DNA of 64,000 nucleotides, from the NCBI GenBank assembly GCA_021795965.1, contig JAJYOU010000014.1:1-64000 (forward strand). The letters are read 5' to 3'. The notes under the pieces were generated by a model. That model was not told the origin of the DNA. It was given only the letters and a program-made list of their open reading frames with translations, and did no database searches. This document shows positions 56,355 to 64,000 of the stretch, in pieces. Position 1 is the first letter of the stretch; every line of letters starts with the position of its first letter. The position numbers and the translations under genes were made by a program. The DNA comes from Chloroflexota bacterium. Its GTDB lineage: Bacteria; Chloroflexota; Anaerolineae; Anaerolineales; Villigracilaceae.

Positions 56355-56990
56355 ATGACTCAGCAACCCACCAAAAAAATCCACGTATATGAATTGCTCA
56401 AGCAGGCAATCATCTCAGGCGAGATCAAACCCGGCGAGATTTTAAATGAAGCCAATATCGCCCGAAAATACGAGATTGGGAAAACTCCCACCCGCGAAGC
56501 CCTGCTGCTTTTGTCGCATGAAAATCTGCTGGATTCAATGCCCCGCCTGGGTTACGTGGTCTCACGCCTGACCACGCGCGACCTGCTGGAAATTTATTCC
56601 CTGCGCATTCTGCTGGAATCGGAAGCAGCTGGCCTGGCAGCCGAGCGCATTTCACCTGAAGAGCTGGCTGGATTGCTGGAAAATAATCGCCTGGAAGCCG
56701 AACTTTTTAAAGGCGATCATTCCAGCGCCTCTTCCAACCAGGCTTACCGGTTAAATCATCAATTCCACGGAGCAATTGCCAGGATTTCAGGAAATTCCCG
56801 CCTTGAAAAGATGATCGGTGATTTGATCGATGACCTTGAGCGGGCATTATCCTTCGACCCCTACATCGCCGACCCTGCCCAGCATGTTGAAATTATCAAT
56901 AGTTTAAAGGCGCACGATAAAATCAGGGCACAGGATGCCATGAAAGCTCACCTCAACGAGACCCGCCTGCGCATCCTGAAATTATTCTAA
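56355..56990 (+). CDS. GntR-family transcriptional regulator (FCD domain)
   Basis: 211 aa; YELLKQAIISGEIKPGEILNEANIARKYEIGKTPTREALLLLSHENLLDSMPRLGYVV; FCD-like helical C-terminus. Confidence 0.94.
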   Translation: MTQQPTKKIHVYELLKQAIISGEIKPGEILNEANIARKYEIGKTPTREALLLLSHENLLDSMPRLGYVVSRLTTRDLLEIYSLRILLESEAAGLAAERISPEELAGLLENNRLEAELFKGDHSSASSNQAYRLNHQFHGAIARISGNSRLEKMIGDLIDDLERALSFDPYIADPAQHVEIINSLKAHDKIRAQDAMKAHLNETRLRILKLF

Positions 56991-57151
56991 AGGTAACCGG
57001 GTGCTCTCTGGAAAAAATTCCCTTAACCAAGTGGATTCAATCGAAAGCAAAATTGAATCCAGGCAGATCGTTTGATCATTCGTCGCGGAAAATGAAATTG
57101 AATTTCTTTGCTTCCGAAATCAAGGATGTTGAGAAGAAAATGGAGAAATAA

Positions 57152-58540
57152 ATGGAGACAAAATATTCTGTGGGGCTGATCGGCCTGGGTGTGATGGGGC
57201 GGAGCCTGGCGCAAAATTTTGCCCGCAACGGGTATACGCCGATTGGATTCGATCTTTATCCGAAGCTTCCAGAAAATTTTAATGTGCGCGTGGCTGCCTC
57301 GGTCAAAGAATTGACCGGTGCTTTGAGCACCCCGCGCATCTTATTAATGATGGTGCCTGCAGGCGACCCTGTGGATGCAGCCATCAGCACGATGAAACCT
57401 TATCTCCAGCCGGGGGATGTCATTATCGATGGCGGAAATTCCTTCTTTTTGGATACCGAACGCCGCTCCCGCGAACTTGCGAAGGATGGATTGCTTTACA
57501 TTGGCATGGGAGTTTCCGGCGGCGAAAGCGGTGCCCTCTGGGGACCAAGCCTGATGCCAGGGGGAGCGATGGAAGCCTGGCCGCTCGTCAAGGATATGCT
57601 GGTGGCGATCTCCGCGAAAACCGAAAACGGTGAAGCCTGTGTCGGATGGATGGGTCCGGGCGGTGCCGGTCATTATGTCAAAATGGTTCACAACGGCATT
57701 GAATACGGCGATATGCAGTTGATCGCCGAAATTTACGACCTGCTCCATCGCGGCGCGGGTCTGTCGAACCAGGAACTTTCCAAAATATTTTCAGATTGGA
57801 ATACACGCGAATTAAACTCTTACCTTATCGAAATAACCGCAGCCATCCTCTCCCGGCTGGATCCTGAAACTGGTCACTCACTGGTGGATCTCATCCTGGA
57901 CGAAGCTGCCCAAAAAGGAACCGGGAAATGGACCTCGCAAAACTCTTATGACCTGGGCGTTGCCATTCCGACCATCAACTCCGCGGTGGAAAGCCGCATC
58001 CTTTCCTCGTTGAAGGACGAACGCTCTCAGGCTGCCAAAGTGCTGGGCGGATACAGCCGCTTCAAGGGCGATGTCGAGGAACTTGTTTCTGCGGCGGAAC
58101 AGGCTTTATATGCCAGTAAAATCACATCCTATGCCCAGGGCATGCAGCTGCTTAAGGCTGCTTCCAAAGAATATGGCTGGGATGTCAACCTGGCTGAAAT
58201 TGTGCGCGTCTGGCGGGCTGGCTGCATCATTCGAGCTTCACTCCTGAGCGATATCACGGAGGCTTTCAGGTCCAACCCTGATCTTCCCAACCTGCTGCTG
58301 GATGAAACGTTCAGTTCCCTGGTACTTTCGCGCCAGACCGGCTGGCGCAAAGTGGTCCAGACTGCGATCAGCCTGGGCATCCCCATGCTCGCCAACGGAG
58401 CCTCCCTGGCTTATTTTGATGCCTACCGCTCCGCGGTTCTGCCGGCGAATCTGACCCAGGCTCAGCGCGATTATTTTGGTGCGCACACTTACCGCCGAAT
58501 TGATAAAGAAGGCGTATTCCACACACAATGGGAAAAGTAA
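57152..58540 (+). CDS. gnd: 6-phosphogluconate dehydrogenase, decarboxylating
   Basis: 462 aa; GLIGLGVMGRSLAQNFARNGY, IDGGNSFFLDTERRSREL, GMGVSGGESGALWGPSLMPGG, GPGGAGHYVKMVHNGIEYGDMQLIAE. Confidence 0.97.
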   Translation: METKYSVGLIGLGVMGRSLAQNFARNGYTPIGFDLYPKLPENFNVRVAASVKELTGALSTPRILLMMVPAGDPVDAAISTMKPYLQPGDVIIDGGNSFFLDTERRSRELAKDGLLYIGMGVSGGESGALWGPSLMPGGAMEAWPLVKDMLVAISAKTENGEACVGWMGPGGAGHYVKMVHNGIEYGDMQLIAEIYDLLHRGAGLSNQELSKIFSDWNTRELNSYLIEITAAILSRLDPETGHSLVDLILDEAAQKGTGKWTSQNSYDLGVAIPTINSAVESRILSSLKDERSQAAKVLGGYSRFKGDVEELVSAAEQALYASKITSYAQGMQLLKAASKEYGWDVNLAEIVRVWRAGCIIRASLLSDITEAFRSNPDLPNLLLDETFSSLVLSRQTGWRKVVQTAISLGIPMLANGASLAYFDAYRSAVLPANLTQAQRDYFGAHTYRRIDKEGVFHTQWEK

Positions 58541-58564
58541 GTTTTATTTTTAGGAGGTTTTGCA

Positions 58565-61471
58565 ATGAACTCACCAGTGGATAAGACCATTAAATCCAGT
58601 CAATCTCAAGCCGCCATCCCCTGGCATCAAATCGCAGTGGAAGAGGTTTTCTCAAGGTTGGAAACCAGCCTCCAGGGGCTCTCATCCGAGGAAGCTGCCC
58701 AGCGCCTGATTCAATACGGACCGAACGAACTCAAGGAAAAACCGCGCCCGTCTTTTTTTCAGCTGGTTTTGGATCAATTAAAAGATTTTATCGTCATGCT
58801 CCTGATCGTCGCTTCGATCGTCTCGGCTTTTCTGGGAGACTGGGTCGAGGCGGGCGCCATCATGTTGATCGTCGTCTTAAACGCCATCCTGGGAGTTGTC
58901 CAGGAAAGCCGTGCCGAGGAGGCGCTGGCTGCCTTGAAGAAAATGGCAGCTCCTGAAGCCCAGGTTTTGCGGGATGAACACCGCGTGGGCATCCCAGCCA
59001 GCCAGCTCGTCCCGGGCGACGTGGTTTTCCTCGAAGCTGGCAACTATATCCCCGCAGATTTGCGCCTGGCTGAGACAGTCAACCTGCGCATCGAAGAAGC
59101 TGCCCTGACTGGAGAATCGATCCCGGTTCAAAAAAATTCTGATTTCACCTCCAGCAGCGCTTCACTGGGCGACCAGAAAAATTCGGCTTTCATGGGAACC
59201 GTCGTTTCCTATGGTCGCGGACGCGGCATCGTGGTCAGCACGGGCATGAAGACCCAGCTTGGCTCGATTGCCGATATGCTCCAAATGGTTGAATCCGAAG
59301 AAACTCCGCTGCAGGTACGCCTCGACCAACTGGGAAAAACCCTGGGGATCGGCGCTTTGGTGATCTGCGGCCTGGTTTTTTTGCTGGGCATCTTTCGTAC
59401 GGGGCTATTAACAGAAGGATTTGGTCCACACACCACCAGCGACCTGGTGGATACCTTTATGATAGCCGTCAGCTTGGCAATTGCCGCTGTTCCTGAAGGT
59501 TTGGCAGCGGTGGTAACCATCAGCCTGGCGCTGGGAATGCGCGAAATGGTTCGGCGACATGCCCTGATCCGCAAACTGGTCTCCGTCGAGACGCTTGGCT
59601 CAGCCACGGTGATTTGCTCTGACAAGACCGGTACACTCACCCAAAATGTGATGACGGTCACCAGGCTCTGGGTGGACGGCAAACTGATCCAGGTCAGCGG
59701 GAGCGGCTACGCCCCGGTCGGCGAATTTCTCATCGATGGGAAAAAGGTGGACCTTGCTGCAAATCCTGGCATCGAATCCACGCTTTGGGTTGCGGCACTC
59801 AATAATGATGCACATCTCGAACACCTGGACGAGAATGGAATTACTTCCTACCGCATCATTGGCGATCCCACCGAGGGAGCGATGCTGGTGGCGGCTGCCA
59901 AAGCCGGGCTGGTTCTGGATGATCTGAGCGATGCTTACCCTCGTCAGAAAGAAATACCATTTGATTCTGCCCGCAAGCGCATGGTCACAATCCACGCCAT
60001 TAAAAATATCCGGGACGAGGGTCCCTCACCTTTTCATGATGATAGTTCCCTGAACTGGGATGCCATCACCATCAAGGGCGCTCCCGATGAAGTCCTGCGG
60101 CTTTGCACGAAGTACCAGACCATGGATGACCAGGTCAGGGAACTGGATGAAGCCACCCGCCAGAGTATTTTGACTGCCAATGACAGCCTGACCCGTGAAG
60201 CCTTGCGTGTGCTGGGGTTTGCTTACCGGGTCATTCCCCGGGTTGAAGAGGGATTCACGCATACGGATGTGGAAAAAGAGCTCATTTTCGTTGGACTGAT
60301 GGGAATGATTGATCCCGCCCGGGCTGAAGTGACGCCTGCCCTGCTTAAAGCCCGCCAGGCGGGCATCCGGACGATCATGATTACCGGGGACTATCCGAAC
60401 ACTGCCCGGGCAATCGCCGAAAGTATTGGGTTGCTGCGACCCGGGCACAAGGTCATGACCGGGGTGGAGCTGAACGAACTGGATGATGAAGCCATGGTGC
60501 GCGAAGTTCAAGTCACCGATGTCTTCGCGCGGGTTTCACCCGAGCATAAAATGCGGATTGTGGATGCCCTGCGGGCGAACGATGAAGTTGTCGCCATGAC
60601 GGGGGATGGGGTGAATGATGCTCCTGCCATCAAGCGCGCCGATATCGGCATCTCGATGGGGATCACGGGTACGGATGTTGCCAAGGAAACGGCTGACATG
60701 GTGCTGACGGACGATAATTACGCCAGCATCGTGGCTGCCGTGGAGCAGGGTCGGGTCATTTATTCGAATATCCGGAAATTTGTTTTCTTCCTGCTCTCCT
60801 CCAACGTTGCGGAAATCATGATCATCTTTTTGGCGACCCTCGCCGGGCTGCCGACGCCGCTGACAGCCATCCAGTTGCTCTGGTTAAACCTGCTGACGGA
60901 TGGTGCGCCTGCCCTGGCGCTGGCAATGGAAAAGGGCGACCCCGATGTGATGGAGAACAAACCCCGCCCCAAATACGAATCCATCATCACGGGTTCAATG
61001 CAGCTCGGGATTGTCATCCAGACAGTTGTCCAAACTACCGCCACTCTCTCGGCTTTTATGATTGGTTTATACTGGCATTTGAGCAGTCAGATCCCGGCTG
61101 GTGTGAACGCTTTCTTTTATTTGTTGAATTACAATTGGAAAGGCTTGGATGTCCAATCCGCCGAAACGATGGCTTTTGTGACTTTATCACTCTGCGAGCT
61201 GTTCCGCGCCTACACGGTCCGGTCCGAACGGGTTTCCATTTTTCGAGTGGGTGTTTTTTCCAACCGGTACATGCAGTACGCCGTCGGGCTATCCATTGCC
61301 TTGATGCTGGTGGTGATTTTAGTGCCTTTCTTCCAGCCGATATTTAACACCCATACCATGTCTCCGCGGGAATGGGTAACAGTGGTCAGCCTGGCATTGT
61401 TGCCAGCCATCACGGAAGAATTAACCAAACTTTATTTGCGCACAAAAAACAAAACTGTGGCAGTGAATTAA
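58565..61471 (+). CDS. P-type cation-transporting ATPase (Ca2+-type, P2A-like)
   Basis: 968 aa; EEAALTGESIPVQK, ICSDKTGTLTQN phosphorylation site, VVAMTGDGVNDAPAIKRADIGISMGITGTDVAKETADMVLTDDNYASIV. Confidence 0.97.
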   Translation: MNSPVDKTIKSSQSQAAIPWHQIAVEEVFSRLETSLQGLSSEEAAQRLIQYGPNELKEKPRPSFFQLVLDQLKDFIVMLLIVASIVSAFLGDWVEAGAIMLIVVLNAILGVVQESRAEEALAALKKMAAPEAQVLRDEHRVGIPASQLVPGDVVFLEAGNYIPADLRLAETVNLRIEEAALTGESIPVQKNSDFTSSSASLGDQKNSAFMGTVVSYGRGRGIVVSTGMKTQLGSIADMLQMVESEETPLQVRLDQLGKTLGIGALVICGLVFLLGIFRTGLLTEGFGPHTTSDLVDTFMIAVSLAIAAVPEGLAAVVTISLALGMREMVRRHALIRKLVSVETLGSATVICSDKTGTLTQNVMTVTRLWVDGKLIQVSGSGYAPVGEFLIDGKKVDLAANPGIESTLWVAALNNDAHLEHLDENGITSYRIIGDPTEGAMLVAAAKAGLVLDDLSDAYPRQKEIPFDSARKRMVTIHAIKNIRDEGPSPFHDDSSLNWDAITIKGAPDEVLRLCTKYQTMDDQVRELDEATRQSILTANDSLTREALRVLGFAYRVIPRVEEGFTHTDVEKELIFVGLMGMIDPARAEVTPALLKARQAGIRTIMITGDYPNTARAIAESIGLLRPGHKVMTGVELNELDDEAMVREVQVTDVFARVSPEHKMRIVDALRANDEVVAMTGDGVNDAPAIKRADIGISMGITGTDVAKETADMVLTDDNYASIVAAVEQGRVIYSNIRKFVFFLLSSNVAEIMIIFLATLAGLPTPLTAIQLLWLNLLTDGAPALALAMEKGDPDVMENKPRPKYESIITGSMQLGIVIQTVVQTTATLSAFMIGLYWHLSSQIPAGVNAFFYLLNYNWKGLDVQSAETMAFVTLSLCELFRAYTVRSERVSIFRVGVFSNRYMQYAVGLSIALMLVVILVPFFQPIFNTHTMSPREWVTVVSLALLPAITEELTKLYLRTKNKTVAVN

Positions 61472-61486
61472 TCAAACGAGGACATC

Positions 61487-63496
61487 ATGTCTGAAAATAA
61501 ACGAATTCAGGAACTTTGTATTAATACCATTCGCTTCCTGGCTGCCGATGCTGTCGAGCAGGCGAAATCAGGTCATCCTGGCTTGCCCATGGGAGCTGCC
61601 CCGATGGCTTACGTCCTGTGGACGAAACACCTTCGCCATAATCCCGCCAACCCCGCCTGGCCTGACCGCGACCGTTTTATTCTCTCAGGTGGGCACGGCT
61701 CCATGCTGCTCTATGCCTTGCTGCACCTGACAGGTTATAACCTGCCGCTGGATGAACTCAAGCGCTTCAGACAGTGGGGCAGCCTCACTCCGGGTCACCC
61801 TGAATATGGGCTCACTCCCGGGGTGGAAACAACCACCGGACCCCTCGGACAGGGTTTTGGGAACGGCGTCGGGATGGCGATGGCTGAATCGCACCTGGCA
61901 AAGGTTTTCAATCGTCCCGGTTTTGAGTTGGTTAATCATTTTATTTATGCGATTGTCACCGATGGTGACTTGATGGAAGGGGTTTCCTCGGAAGCTGCCT
62001 CCCTGGCTGGCACGCTCAAACTGGGCAGGCTGATCTATCTTTATGATGATAACCATATCTCCATCGAAGGTTCGACGAATGTCGCCTTCACGGAAGATCG
62101 CGGCAAACGCTTCGAGGCTTACGGTTGGCATGTTCAGAAAGTGGCAGACGGTTTGGACGTGGATGCGATTGACCGCGCCATTCAGCTTGCCAAACTGGAC
62201 CCGCGTCCCTCCATCATCATGGTCCGGAATATCATCGGCTATGGGCTGCCCACCCGGGCTGGCACCGCCAAGGCTCACGGCGAACCGCCCGGAGATGCAG
62301 AACTTGCCGGCGCAAAGGAAAAGCTGGGTTGGCCAGTTGAACCGCGCTTCTTAATTCCTGACGAAGCCCTGGATCACTTCCGGCAGGCTCTCGCCCGCGG
62401 GGCAGAGTGGGAGAAGGACTGGCAGGGGCTTCTAAAAAGCTACGGTTCCGAATACCCTGAATTGGCTGCGGAACTCAAGCGTCGTTTTGCCGGGCAGTTA
62501 CCTGAAAAATGGGAATCAGATCTGCCAGAATTTCCAGCGGATGAGAAAGGCATGGCGACCCGCGCCTCCTCGGGCAAGGTCTTGAATGCCCTGGCGGCAA
62601 AATTACCGGAGTTAATGGGCGGCTCAGCCGACCTGGCTCCCTCCACGAATACCTGGTTGAATGATTTTCCTGCTTTTTCGCCGGAAACACCTGAAGGGCG
62701 CAACTTCCATTTCGGTGTGCGCGAGCACGGCATGGGTTCCATGGTCAATGGCATGTTTTACCATGGCGGGGTGATTCCCTTTGGAGCGACCTTCATGGTT
62801 TTTTCGGATTACATGCGCCCTACCCTGCGCATCTCTGCCCTTTCACACCTGGGTTCGATCTGGGTCTACACCCATGACAGCATCGGGGTCGGAGAAGACG
62901 GTCCCACGCACCAACCGGTGGAGCAGCTGGCTGCCCTGCGCTCCATTCCAAACATGCTTGCGCTGCGCCCGGCAGACGCTAACGAAGTACGCGAAGCCTG
63001 GAAGGTCGCCATCCAAAACCGGCATCGTCCCACCAGCCTGGTCCTCACCCGCCAGAATCTACCCACCCTCGATCGCTCCATTTATGCAGCCGCAGAAGGT
63101 CTGCGTCGTGGGGCTTATGTGCTGGCAGATCTCGGAAAGGGTCAGCCGCAGGTCATCCTGATGGCGAGCGGCTCTGAGGTCAGTTTGATCGTGGCGGCAG
63201 GAAAAAAGCTGGCAGAGGAAGGACTTGCCCTGCGCCTGGTTTCCTTCCCCAGTTGGGAACTCTTCGCGGAACAGGACCAGGCTTACCGTGATTCGGTGCT
63301 GCTTCCCGCCCTGGAACAACGCCTGGCAGTCGAAGCCGGGATCACGATGGGCTGGCAGCGCTGGGTTGGCTCAAAGGGTCGCATCCTGGGGCTGGACCAC
63401 TTCGGAGCTTCCGCCCCGGCGAGTGAAATCTTTGAACACTTCGGTTTCACAGTCGAAAATATTGAAAAAATTGTGCATGAAATGCTTGGAAAGTAG
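61487..63496 (+). CDS. tkt: Transketolase (full length)
   Basis: 669 aa; [33 protein letters not shown]-like [67 protein letters not shown]. Confidence 0.97.
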   Translation: MSENKRIQELCINTIRFLAADAVEQAKSGHPGLPMGAAPMAYVLWTKHLRHNPANPAWPDRDRFILSGGHGSMLLYALLHLTGYNLPLDELKRFRQWGSLTPGHPEYGLTPGVETTTGPLGQGFGNGVGMAMAESHLAKVFNRPGFELVNHFIYAIVTDGDLMEGVSSEAASLAGTLKLGRLIYLYDDNHISIEGSTNVAFTEDRGKRFEAYGWHVQKVADGLDVDAIDRAIQLAKLDPRPSIIMVRNIIGYGLPTRAGTAKAHGEPPGDAELAGAKEKLGWPVEPRFLIPDEALDHFRQALARGAEWEKDWQGLLKSYGSEYPELAAELKRRFAGQLPEKWESDLPEFPADEKGMATRASSGKVLNALAAKLPELMGGSADLAPSTNTWLNDFPAFSPETPEGRNFHFGVREHGMGSMVNGMFYHGGVIPFGATFMVFSDYMRPTLRISALSHLGSIWVYTHDSIGVGEDGPTHQPVEQLAALRSIPNMLALRPADANEVREAWKVAIQNRHRPTSLVLTRQNLPTLDRSIYAAAEGLRRGAYVLADLGKGQPQVILMASGSEVSLIVAAGKKLAEEGLALRLVSFPSWELFAEQDQAYRDSVLLPALEQRLAVEAGITMGWQRWVGSKGRILGLDHFGASAPASEIFEHFGFTVENIEKIVHEMLGK

Positions 63497-63502
63497 GAAA
63501 AA

Positions 63503-64000
63503 ATGAACACAACTCAAGAATTATTGGCTGCAGGACAATCGGTCTGGTACGATAACATCCAGCGAAGTCTTTTGAAGAACGGTGAAATGGCTGGGATGAT
63601 TGCGAGGGGCGAGATTTACGGCGTCACGTCCAACCCATCGATTTTTATGCATGCAATCACAAAATCGCCAGATTACGATGCGAGTCTTTTACCCCTGGTC
63701 GGTTCAAAATTAAGCGATGAGGAAATATTTTTCAAACTGGCGATCGCGGATATCCAGGCGGCAGCCGATCTTTTCCAGCCGCTTTACCAGGCTGGCCGCG
63801 GCAGTGATGGTTATGTCAGCCTTGAAGTGAGCCCTTACCTGGCGAATGATACGGAGGCGACGATTCTGCAGGCTGAAAAGCTTTGGAAAACTGTCAACCG
63901 TCCGAACCTGATGATCAAGATCCCTGCCACGAAAGCCGGCATTCCCGCCATTGTTAAAGCCATCGCAGCCGGGATCAACGTTAACGTCACCCTGATTTTC
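63503..64000 (+). CDS. tal: Transaldolase (5' part; runs off the window; fusion to Pgi not excluded)
   Basis: MNTTQELLAAGQSVWYDNIQRSLLKNGEMAGMIARGEIYGVTSNPSIFMHAITKSPDYDASL...DGYVSLEVSPYLANDTEATI...PNLMIKIPATKAGIPAIVKAIAAGINVNVTLIF; not in the ORF track. Confidence 0.93.
   Translation, partial: MNTTQELLAAGQSVWYDNIQRSLLKNGEMAGMIARGEIYGVTSNPSIFMHAITKSPDYDASLLPLVGSKLSDEEIFFKLAIADIQAAADLFQPLYQAGRGSDGYVSLEVSPYLANDTEATILQAEKLWKTVNRPNLMIKIPATKAGIPAIVKAIAAGINVNVTLIF

Noticed and set aside
1-64000. CRISPR array, tRNA or rRNA genes
   Set aside because: No regularly spaced repeats with unique spacers and no recognisable tRNA/rRNA sequence noticed on reading; a tRNAscan/Infernal run would be decisive.

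Overview
This 64 kb window reads as chromosomal sequence from an anaerobic or facultative bacterium. The gene repertoire hints at Chloroflexota/Anaerolineae, but that placement is inference only. From left to right it contains: (1) a complete Type III restriction-modification pair (res, mod), flanked by two ~160 bp imperfect direct repeats that share a long internal inverted repeat; (2) a six-gene, minus-strand, complex-I-like/Hyf-like membrane oxidoreductase whose large subunit lacks the Ni-Fe cysteine ligands (Ehr-type), preceded by a cysteine-free ArsR-family regulator with a promoter/palindrome; (3) a defence 'graveyard' with an Abi_2 gene between two truncated mod N-terminal copies; (4) rubrerythrin; (5) a tetrathionate-reductase-like locus (PhnD-like lipoprotein, histidine kinase, LuxR-type regulator, then TtrB/TtrC/TtrA-like and a tatA missing from the ORF track), followed by a molybdenum-cofactor riboswitch plus terminator ahead of an FmdE-like gene, a MOT1-like molybdate transporter and a YqeB-like gene; (6) a ~22 kb LacI-type carbohydrate/cyclitol catabolic cluster with split transketolase, two CoA-transferase pairs (one beta subunit lacking the usual catalytic Glu), acyl-CoA dehydrogenase, IolB, IolC, LacD-like aldolase, epimerases and an RbsABC-type transporter, but no visible iolD, iolG or iolA; (7) SDR, AcoX-like kinase and gcvPB/gcvPA on the minus strand, divergent from a GntR regulator; (8) gnd, P-type ATPase, tkt and a truncated tal. 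The strongest candidates for something undescribed are the sugar/cyclitol cluster, the repeat-flanked R-M system, the split-TtrS sensor locus and the Ehr-type complex. No database search was possible; family calls come from recognised motifs and memory.
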